64,000 nucleotides of DNA, from contig NZ_CP107036.1 of NCBI RefSeq assembly GCF_029542085.1, positions 5,828,001-5,892,000 of the forward strand. The letters run 5' to 3'. The position numbers and the translations under genes are program-made. This stretch comes from Sphingobacterium sp. ML3W. GTDB lineage: Bacteria > Bacteroidota > Bacteroidia > Sphingobacteriales > Sphingobacteriaceae. How positions within the stretch are numbered: the stretch's first letter is position 1; every line of letters starts with the position of its first letter. The notes under the pieces were generated by a model, which saw nothing but the letters and a program-made list of their open reading frames with translations, made no database searches and was not told the DNA's origin. Shown in pieces: positions 51,346 to 58,135 of the stretch.

Positions 51346-52815
51346 GTTAGTATAGGTTTTCATTCGATTATCAAGATAGACCGCCGCAAGGAGGATGCTG
51401 TTTATATACAGATCGTCTATCAATTTATCAATGCTGTCAAGCGCAACCTGCTGGAGGATGGAGACCTTCTTCCTGGAAGCCGAAAGATCGCGACGGAATT
51501 GAAAGTGCACCGAAAAACAGTGGTCGCCGCGCTAGCGGAACTACAGGAGCAAGGCTGGGTGGAGATTCTACCAAATAGGGGTACCTTTGTGAAAAATCCC
51601 GAACGTGTGACTACTGTGGTTTCGGCAATCGAAGCTTTTCGGCAACCACCGGATCGGGCTCCGTATCATTTTAGAAAGGAATTGATCCTGGATACGCCAG
51701 TATTTGAAATTCTGGAAAAGTATTATTTTACGGATGGTAGCCCAGACTACCGTATTATCGAGACGGAAGAGCTGGTACGTTTTTATGCCTCAATGGTAAA
51801 ACGGAAAAAGAAGAGTGATGAATTTCCGGCTACGACTGATGGAAATCTATTTTTTAGGGATCAATTGAGCTATTATCTCAATTTGACACGTGGTTTCCAT
51901 CTCTCCCGGAACTTTCTATTGCCCATTGCCAGCCGTGAGCAGATCTTTTCTATTTTATCACGCTTATTGATTCAACAAGGGGATATTGTACTGGTCGAAA
52001 ATCTAAGCTATTTTTTGCCGAACATGATCTTTAGCCAAGCCGGAGCCAAACTGAAAACGGTTCCTGTAGATGCGATGGGAATGGATATTGATTATATCGC
52101 AGATCATTTTGCGCCTGGTGAGATCAGGTGTGTTTACATCAATACAAAATGCCAATATCCTACTACAGTAAGCCTTTCTGAAAAAAGGAAAATACAGCTG
52201 TTACAACTGGCCGAACAGTATAATTTTATTGTGATCGAAGATGATGTTGATTTTGAGTCTTCGCTGGTCAAAGACAAGGGGGAATCTCTTTTTCGTAAAA
52301 ATGCGGGGAATAGGGTGATCTATACAGGGACATTTGGTCGTTTTTTGGATCCTGGTTTTCAGATGAATTTTTTGATTGCTCCTCAAGATCTCCTGGAGGA
52401 GGGAAAAAAATACCTAAATCTCTTTGGTAAGCCCAATTTTATGATCGAAAAAACATTGGGTGAAATTATCCATCAGGGCGATATTTTTCGGTATCAGCGG
52501 AAGTTTCACAAAATAGTTGCTGAACGGAAAGATTTATTTGCGCAATTGCTGCATACCAATTTTGAAAACAAGATCACATTTGATGTTCCAGTTTCAGGGT
52601 TAGCTTTTTGGGTCCGATTCAATTTCAGCTTTTCACTGACCATCTTACAGGAAAAAGCAAAAGAAAAGGGAGTGTTACTGCCGAGTAACTGCCTTTACCA
52701 GAATAGAACTGTGACAGCCTTGCGCTTGGGTTTTGCTCATTTCGATGAGAAAGATATGTGTGATGCAGTCCGTTTGTTGCATGAAGCCTATCAAGAGACT
52801 GTCGGTGCTAAGTAG
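51334..52815 (+). CDS. MocR/GntR-type PLP-dependent transcriptional regulator
   Basis: 493 residues. The N-terminal winged helix is GntR-type: DAVYIQIVYQFINAVKRNLLEDGDLLPGSRKIATELKVHRKTVVAALAELQEQGWVEILPNRGTFV (about 24-87). A linker leads to a fold-type I aminotransferase domain, with FIVIEDDVDFESSL (PLP Asp region) near 303 and YTGTFGRFLDPGFQMNFLIA near 330. The Schiff-base Lys expected after TGTF/S appears to be replaced (GRFLDPG), so covalent PLP binding is doubtful. Divergent from bioB; a degenerate second copy of its C-terminal coding sequence follows the stop. Probably a regulator of the biotin operon. Confidence 0.85.
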   Translation: MSSPVSIGFHSIIKIDRRKEDAVYIQIVYQFINAVKRNLLEDGDLLPGSRKIATELKVHRKTVVAALAELQEQGWVEILPNRGTFVKNPERVTTVVSAIEAFRQPPDRAPYHFRKELILDTPVFEILEKYYFTDGSPDYRIIETEELVRFYASMVKRKKKSDEFPATTDGNLFFRDQLSYYLNLTRGFHLSRNFLLPIASREQIFSILSRLLIQQGDIVLVENLSYFLPNMIFSQAGAKLKTVPVDAMGMDIDYIADHFAPGEIRCVYINTKCQYPTTVSLSEKRKIQLLQLAEQYNFIVIEDDVDFESSLVKDKGESLFRKNAGNRVIYTGTFGRFLDPGFQMNFLIAPQDLLEEGKKYLNLFGKPNFMIEKTLGEIIHQGDIFRYQRKFHKIVAERKDLFAQLLHTNFENKITFDVPVSGLAFWVRFNFSFSLTILQEKAKEKGVLLPSNCLYQNRTVTALRLGFAHFDEKDMCDAVRLLHEAYQETVGAK

Positions 52816-52819
52816 TGCT

Positions 52820-52890
52820 ATGACAGCCTTGCGCTTGGGTTTTGCCGATCTCGAAGAGAAAGATAGGTGTGATCCGTCTGCAGCCTATGA
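52820..52890 (+). pseudogene. Relic of a second MocR C-terminus
   Basis: Starting 5 bp after the mocR stop, the sequence repeats mocR 3' coding sequence 109 bp upstream. A 25-bp block is identical (52712-52736 and 52821-52845), and similarity continues to about 52878 with scattered changes. Translation gives TALRLGFADLEEKDRCD against TALRLGFAHFDEKDMCD. Similarity fades near GCCTAT. It is in another frame and lacks any upstream gene body, so it is a tail fragment. Confidence 0.75.
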
Positions 52891-52917
52891 TCTTTTAGGA
52901 TATGGTCGGAATTGTGG

Positions 52918-53406
52918 TCAACTAATCTGCAGGATAGTTGTCAATTTTTCCTTTATCTCCTGAGAGGGAATCCTAAGGTCAATAAAGTACTGTCCCTGCC
53001 AACTTTTGCTTTGTGCTGCCTGCTTGCTTTCTGTGATACTCCAGTCTGGATATACACGAAACCCACGTTTGCCCTCCTTTTGCGCTGTTGTTAAGATTTG
53101 TCTGTCGATCAGAACCTGTTTTGGGAAAACAAAGAAACCAGCATGTGGTTCCTGTTCCGCAGCAATAATGTAATAGTCAATAGCATCATCGGCTGTAAAT
53201 GCTGTCGTTTGACCCCGAGCGTCACGTTTCCAGAGGGTGACGAATTGTCCGACCTTTGTGGGCGTTATTTTGGCTTTTCGAAATTTGATATTTCGCTCAT
53301 CAAGTTGAAAATTAAAGCCGAAATAGCCAGCACATTCTAGATCATCAGTCAGGTTCGTTATACTTTTGGATAGGATCTCTCCCAGTTGTTTTAGTTCTTT
53401 AATCAT
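52918..53406 (-). CDS. MepB family protein
   Basis: 162 residues matching the MepB family, named from the Staphylococcus mepRAB locus. Conserved blocks are GFNFQLDERNIKFRKAKITPTKVGQFVTLWKRD, AIDYYIIAA, GFFVFPKQVLIDRQIL and KRGFRVYPDWSITESKQAAQSKSWQGQYFIDL. Function is not established for the family; neither the MATE pump MepA nor the regulator MepR is nearby. Convergent with the mocR tail relic, with 28-100 bp between. Confidence 0.85.
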   Translation of the reverse strand: MIKELKQLGEILSKSITNLTDDLECAGYFGFNFQLDERNIKFRKAKITPTKVGQFVTLWKRDARGQTTAFTADDAIDYYIIAAEQEPHAGFFVFPKQVLIDRQILTTAQKEGKRGFRVYPDWSITESKQAAQSKSWQGQYFIDLRIPSQEIKEKLTTILQIS

Positions 53407-53505
53407 ATATGCTAATACTTTTTCTCTTTTTTTGAATTTATGGTTGTCACGAAACGCCTAACAAGACTATATCCTAGCGGCTATTTTGGTACTGGCTAGT
53501 AGTTT

Positions 53506-53640
53506 CTATTTTGTGTCAGCGTTGTAGATTAACTGTACGACACCTGATTTGAAAGCCCTGCTTTCCATAAGTTTTAAATGCAATCGTTCAGATAGATTTT
53601 CGAATAGTGGTTTTCCCTTACCCAAACCCTATAATAATTT
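53506..53640 (-). pseudogene. C-terminal remnant of a RibD/DHFR-like reductase
   Basis: The minus strand reads GLGKGKPLFENLSERLHLKL then MESRAFKSGVVQLIYN and a TAG stop. This is the characteristic C-terminus of the small dihydrofolate-reductase-like (RibD C-terminal domain) family. A TAG immediately precedes the G-L-G segment, and no continuing frame is found toward 53735, so only about 40 residues survive. The rest of the gap 53407-53505 and 53641-53740 shows nothing recognisable. Confidence 0.7.
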
Positions 53641-53744
53641 GTCGTGCGGATTTTGGGCAGGAGTGGTGAATTATGGGGGATCCCTGTGTTTTTAAGGATG
53701 CCCAAATATAGTTAAATTAAAAAATATAGACAAAAGAAAAGAAA

Positions 53745-53771
53745 AAGCCCGGAGAGGAATCAACCGGGCTT
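53745..53771 (-). terminator. Terminator of the 31-residue peptide gene
   Basis: AAGCCCGG (53745-53752) pairs with CCGGGCTT (53764-53771), loop 11 nt. On the minus strand it is followed by a long U-rich run (TTTTTCTTTTCTTTTG sense). It begins 46 bp after the small gene's stop. Confidence 0.85.
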
Positions 53772-53816
53772 AGAGATTATATAAGGGGAATAATACTTGC
53801 AAAAAAAAGTGAAGAC

Positions 53817-53912
53817 TTAGTCTTCATCGGTGATAATGTCATCACCATCTAACTCGAAACCTTCACCAAGGAAGGTATGCTCTAGTTCGAATAATTCTGA
53901 ATCTTTAATCAT
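53817..53912 (-). CDS. 31-residue highly acidic peptide, own transcription unit
   Basis: ATG 53912 to TAA 53817-53819 on the minus strand. The peptide begins MIKDSELFELE and ends DDIITDED, with 12 Asp/Glu against one Lys and no Arg or Cys, and a central TFLGEGF. An exact TAnnTTTG element lies 24 bp before the ATG and a rho-independent terminator 46 bp after the stop, so it is almost certainly transcribed as a unit. It follows the DUF3857 gene by 87 bp on the same strand. I recognise no family. It could be a small regulatory protein, a precursor peptide, or an mRNA with RNA-level function. Confidence 0.55.
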   Translation of the reverse strand: MIKDSELFELEHTFLGEGFELDGDDIITDED

Positions 53913-53935
53913 TTTATTTATTATTTTTTGATATT

Positions 53936-53943
53936 CAAATTTA
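53936..53943 (-). promoter_or_regulatory. Putative -7 element TAAATTTG for the acidic peptide gene
   Basis: CAAATTTA on the plus strand is TAAATTTG on the minus strand, an exact TAnnTTTG. A TTG on the same strand at 53969-53967 is a possible -33 box with a slightly long (23-bp) spacer. Confidence 0.5.
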
Positions 53944-53999
53944 TCATCCCTATTTAAGTTTATCGTCAATATAACATGAAGTTTTTGTTAAGGCGACGA

Positions 54000-55970
54000 T
54001 TATATTTTTTTTAGGGAAATATCCAGTTTTTGCGCCTGGATAATCCGGCTAAAAAACTCTTTTAGATCAAAATACTCTTCGGGTAGAAACAGCGGTTTAT
54101 TAAATTGTGTTGCGCTCTCAATAAGTAGAATGTTTGGATCTGAATTGCTGACTTTAAAAATATAGCGGGCTGCCCGCTCGGGTAGTGCCATACTGATATT
54201 TTTTAATTTTGTCTCGGGGGCGTACGTATACCCTTTTGGCAATTTGATTTCCATATAGCTTTCTTCCTGGATCAAGGATCCAAAATCAATTGGGTAATTT
54301 CGTTCGGTCAGATTAAAAGGATTTTTGGTGGTTTTGCTTTCAATGTAAGGATTGAAAGCGAGTTGGTCGTTTTGTAGGTTGGCAAAATTTTCAATCTCGA
54401 TTTCAAACTCTTCGGCGAGTGGTTTGTCTAAGGAGTCCCTGTTGGAAACCTTAAAGCTATTGATTTTGATACGGTTGTTTTCTTCATCCCATTTTTCGTA
54501 AAATTCCTCTTCTGAATTGCTACCCTGTAAACGTTCGCGCATTCTTGATGCAAGATAGCCATTGCGGGAGGTTACCCATTTTCCTTTTAATGTACCGTTT
54601 TCCATGAGTTCACCAAAGAAGAAATTACTTTGTGAAGAGGGGAGTTTTGACTCGAGTTTCACCCAGTCAGACTCACCAATTAAGGGAATAGAACGGCCTT
54701 GATAGTTGACGCATTTTAAAGGAATGTTGCCGAAGGGTTCATAGGGAGAGGTTGCATCCAACAAATAGTATTCCTCACCAAGTTTTACCTGAGCAACAAC
54801 ATGGTTGAATTCCGATATCGCAGGGGCGTACAGTCCAGCATAACCATTGTCGCGTGTCGATAAAATAACAGGAATAGCCTCTAATTGGGCATAACGTAGT
54901 GCATTGACCAATCCGAGATTGATGTCGGCACTATTGCCTGTTCTTTTTTCAAGCGCTTCTTTGATATTTTTCGCATAGATCGAGTGCTTATTGTTCCATT
55001 TGATCCGTTTCTGAAAATAAGCATAGAGGCGGGAGGCTTTTGTGATATCATTATTTGCCCCTTGTAGTACAGGTTCGATAAATTCTTTTAAGGCTCCTTT
55101 TCGCTTGACCTGACCACCAAAACTTTCATCTGCGACCAATTTTTCCCGTACGTTCTCCCAGGTTAGGGAGAAGTCATTTGTGGGGCCCATAGGGACACTG
55201 TACCGTCCGAGTTCAAAAAAGAGAATGGACCGAAAGTTTTTAGAGGAGGTCATATAGTCTTCACTGTGGAAGGCCGGAATATTCTCCATGATATAGGTCG
55301 TTTTGCTGCCCAGAATATCACCGATTGAACTTTGTAGCCCAGTGTTGTAATTATCAGTTTTGCGATCTTTGATGGGAAATCCCCCCTTTAAATTGGACTT
55401 ATAATGACAGATTTCCGGTATGCGCGTGACATACTCACTATAGAGCTTGGGGAGTTCTTCCTGAAATTCCCAAGCATTGAGGTTGAAAATAAAAGGCGAT
55501 TCCGTTTTGTAGCGATATTCAATAATTGTTCCCTCCTGAACCTGCGGAATGGCAGCCTTGGTTAAGGAGATATTTTCCGAAGAGTTTTCGTTAAAGATGT
55601 TTGCCTTTGTCATTTCAGTTTCGACGACTTTATCCCCCTGGAGGTGATAGGAAGCTCCTTTGATGTCGGTGACAACCTCGCGTTCATTTCCGCTTTTGTA
55701 AAGTGGAATGGTGAAGTTTGCATGGTTGTAGCCTTCCTTGTTCAATATTTTGATCCGAACATGTTTGACGAACTCGACGACCAGGCCGGTATGTTTGGTA
55801 TAGTTGACCTGTGCAGAGCCGTATTCCCGAATGACAAATGCGTTGGCTGCAGTGTCCAATTTGCCAATATCGATCGCGAAATCCTCTTTTTTTACTTTAC
55901 CGAATGAAAAATCTTGGGCATGAGCCCAAAAACTGCCGAGAATAAGCAGGCTGGTGAAAAAACCTTTCAT
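54000..55970 (-). CDS. DUF3857/transglutaminase-like exported protein
   Basis: 656 residues; signal peptide MKGFFTSLLILGSFWAHAQ. The DUF3857 beta domain (about 50-240) includes VEFVKHVRIKILNKEGYNHANFTIPLY and the IIEYRYKTESPF strand. The transglutaminase-like core follows around 335-425: KRTGNSADINLGLVNALRYAQLEAIPVILSTRDNGYAG, FNHVVAQ, YYLLDAT. The position usually holding the catalytic Cys is Ser (GNSAD), while the His and Asp remain, so it is probably not a classical transglutaminase/protease. A DUF3858-type C-terminal beta domain ends the protein. Role unknown; likely periplasmic. Confidence 0.88.
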   Translation of the reverse strand: MKGFFTSLLILGSFWAHAQDFSFGKVKKEDFAIDIGKLDTAANAFVIREYGSAQVNYTKHTGLVVEFVKHVRIKILNKEGYNHANFTIPLYKSGNEREVVTDIKGASYHLQGDKVVETEMTKANIFNENSSENISLTKAAIPQVQEGTIIEYRYKTESPFIFNLNAWEFQEELPKLYSEYVTRIPEICHYKSNLKGGFPIKDRKTDNYNTGLQSSIGDILGSKTTYIMENIPAFHSEDYMTSSKNFRSILFFELGRYSVPMGPTNDFSLTWENVREKLVADESFGGQVKRKGALKEFIEPVLQGANNDITKASRLYAYFQKRIKWNNKHSIYAKNIKEALEKRTGNSADINLGLVNALRYAQLEAIPVILSTRDNGYAGLYAPAISEFNHVVAQVKLGEEYYLLDATSPYEPFGNIPLKCVNYQGRSIPLIGESDWVKLESKLPSSQSNFFFGELMENGTLKGKWVTSRNGYLASRMRERLQGSNSEEEFYEKWDEENNRIKINSFKVSNRDSLDKPLAEEFEIEIENFANLQNDQLAFNPYIESKTTKNPFNLTERNYPIDFGSLIQEESYMEIKLPKGYTYAPETKLKNISMALPERAARYIFKVSNSDPNILLIESATQFNKPLFLPEEYFDLKEFFSRIIQAQKLDISLKKI

Positions 55971-56220
55971 AAAAAGTCACTATATGGTTAAGAATTATAG
56001 TGCTAATGTATGAAATAATATTAAATTTTATAAGTAAAAAAAAATCCGTTTAAGTTGTTGTTGAACGGCCCTTACATGGGTTATTACGTAGTCTTTAATT
56101 TTTTAAATACTTGCTGAACTTAGTCAAGCTGATCGAAGTGTGGAATCTAGCCATGTGTTTTGACACCATGATCTCAAAAAGAGTGTTTTTTAGCGAGTTA
56201 AAGCCCTTTTTTGATGGGTT

Positions 56221-57489
56221 TTAATACGTGAAATCAAAGGTCAGCGTTACATATCGGTTGTCCTCACCCTTCCATTTTGGTCCGGAAAGTAAAATCTCCT
56301 TGGCCTTGTTGTCCAGATAATCATTGGCACTTTGTAAGATATTGATATTGGACGGGAAACCATCTTTATCGATATAGAAATTCAAACGTACAGCACCTTC
56401 GTATCGACTGTTAGCTGTTTTCTTTTTAACGTAATTATTAAATGACTTCCATCCCCAAACGGGTTCAGCACTTTTTGTTTTCCGGGAGGACATGGTTGTA
56501 ACTACTACCTCGTCAAGTGTCGCACTGGAAGGTTGTAATTTTATATTCAGGTTTTTGTTGCGACGCATATTTAATGCAACTGTGTTATAACCTACAGCCA
56601 TGATATCAACCAGGGAGTCTACTGTGCTCGGTTGGATGGTGGCCTTACCTTGAACATCTGTATTTGTTGCCAGCTTGCTATTGGGTTGCATGATGGTAAC
56701 ACCTGATATCGGTAAGCCAGTTTCTTTGTCACGTACAGTCACCTGTAAAGGACTACCAAAGGTCTGTGGGGTCACATTGACGCCAGCTATCCTGCCAGCG
56801 AGCGCATTGCTTTGATTGACCTGTTGACCTCGGATCACAACTGAACTTCCGGTGATACTCTTTTTCGCTTGGGGGGTATAACCAAATACCTCCACACTGT
56901 CTAACATTTTTGAATCAGCTATAGCTCGGTCCCTGTGGATGCCATTATTCATTTTTTCAATCGGAGCTATGCGTGTCGATGGCTCCTGATGTGCTGGCAC
57001 TGTCTCCTCATTATATTGACCAAGATTGGAAGATTTACTGTTGTCCGCCAAGCGAGGACTGTCCTGCTCTTTTATACTAGGGTCAATGGTAGATGAGGCC
57101 GCTGTGTCATGTTGAGGAATCGATTTTGACGAAGGGACATCAGCCGGCATAGCGGCATCTGCTGTACGCTTTGCCTCCGAAGGGCTTTTCTGTTGCTGGA
57201 AATAGAGAATCCCCGCACTTAAAACCGCGACTACTGTAGCGGCAATGGCCAGTCTTTTCCAGTCAAAGACTTTTATTTTAGCTTCTTTTTTATGTTCGAT
57301 GCGTTGTGCGATACGCGCGTTGAGTTCGGAAGGAACAGTACGGTTTTGATCCATTTCTATACCCATAAGAATATCCGCCAACATGGGATCACGTTGGGCC
57401 TCACGTTCAATGGCGTACATCTCTTTGGGAGAAAGTTGGCCATTGACGTATTTCTTTAAGTACGCTATGTCATAATTACTGTCGCTCAT
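56221..57489 (-). CDS. Anti-sigma-like membrane protein with SusC-like and TonB-like domains
   Basis: 422 residues. The cytoplasmic N-terminus (about 1-75; YLKKYVNGQLSPKEMYAIEREAQRDPMLADILMGIE) resembles Bacteroidetes anti-sigma segments. A single membrane helix lies near 79-97. The periplasmic part has a low-complexity linker, then VFGYTPQAKKSITGSSVVIRGQ...ALAGRIAGVNV, which mimics the start of SusC-type receptors. A carboxypeptidase-regulatory-like beta domain (about 245-330) ends with LDEVVVTT, and a TonB C-terminal-like domain finishes it (WGWKSFNNYVKKK; RLNFYIDKDGFPSNINIL). The start overlaps the sigma gene by 14 bp. Probably transduces an envelope signal to the sigma factor. Confidence 0.75.
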   Translation of the reverse strand: MSDSNYDIAYLKKYVNGQLSPKEMYAIEREAQRDPMLADILMGIEMDQNRTVPSELNARIAQRIEHKKEAKIKVFDWKRLAIAATVVAVLSAGILYFQQQKSPSEAKRTADAAMPADVPSSKSIPQHDTAASSTIDPSIKEQDSPRLADNSKSSNLGQYNEETVPAHQEPSTRIAPIEKMNNGIHRDRAIADSKMLDSVEVFGYTPQAKKSITGSSVVIRGQQVNQSNALAGRIAGVNVTPQTFGSPLQVTVRDKETGLPISGVTIMQPNSKLATNTDVQGKATIQPSTVDSLVDIMAVGYNTVALNMRRNKNLNIKLQPSSATLDEVVVTTMSSRKTKSAEPVWGWKSFNNYVKKKTANSRYEGAVRLNFYIDKDGFPSNINILQSANDYLDNKAKEILLSGPKWKGEDNRYVTLTFDFTY

Positions 57490-58054
57490 TCCAAGCCTCC
57501 ATGCAATTTTTTAAATTCCGCTTCCCATTTTGGATGTAACTTTTAACTTCATTTAAGCTATATCCTGTCGAGTCGCTGATCTCTTTGTAACATTTTTCCT
57601 CCAGAAAAAAGAGTTTGACGGACTGTTGCTGTTTGTCCGGTAGTTTTTCCAGACAGCCTTCCATTGCAGTCAATTGTTCCTCTTTTTCATCCTGTTGTTC
57701 ATACTGATGCAGATCTTCGGGATATTTCACAAATTCATCCAAAGAAATTTGTGATTTGTTCTTTTGTGACCTTAAATACATCAGGCAATGATTTTTGCTC
57801 AACACATAGAGCCATCTCGGAAAGTCTTTGATTTCTTGCTTATTAACTTTGTAGATGAGCTCTTCAAAAATATTCATCACGGCATCTTTACTCAATTCTG
57901 GATCTTGAAGATACCGTAAGCAGACATAATAGACCATTTCGGTATGTCGTTGATAAAGGTTCCCCAATACCTTGAGATCAGATACCTCCTGATATTGTTG
58001 CAAGAGCCCCTGGTCTTGCGTTGAATCCTTTTTTGACGACTTGAATGCGAACAT
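57476..58054 (-). CDS. ECF-type RNA polymerase sigma factor
   Basis: 192 residues. Region 2: LYQRHTEMVYYVCLRYLQDPELSKDAVMNIFEELIYKV and FPRWLYVLSKNHCLMYLRSQK. Region 4: KLPDKQQQSVKLFFLEEKCYKEISDSTGYSLNEVKSYIQNGKRNLKNCME. An acidic linker (about 112-130) separates them. It is followed by an overlapping gene for a membrane protein with an anti-sigma-like N-terminus, and divergent from the VWA gene across 81 bp. A shared regulon including that gene is likely but not proven by sequence. Confidence 0.9.
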   Translation of the reverse strand: MFAFKSSKKDSTQDQGLLQQYQEVSDLKVLGNLYQRHTEMVYYVCLRYLQDPELSKDAVMNIFEELIYKVNKQEIKDFPRWLYVLSKNHCLMYLRSQKNKSQISLDEFVKYPEDLHQYEQQDEKEEQLTAMEGCLEKLPDKQQQSVKLFFLEEKCYKEISDSTGYSLNEVKSYIQNGKRNLKNCMEAWNERQ

Positions 58055-58135
58055 TTTATTTGCTAAAAATATTTTTTTTTTCTGGTTTATGGAAATTTAA
58101 TATTTGCTGCATCCCTTGACAAAAATTTGAACGAT

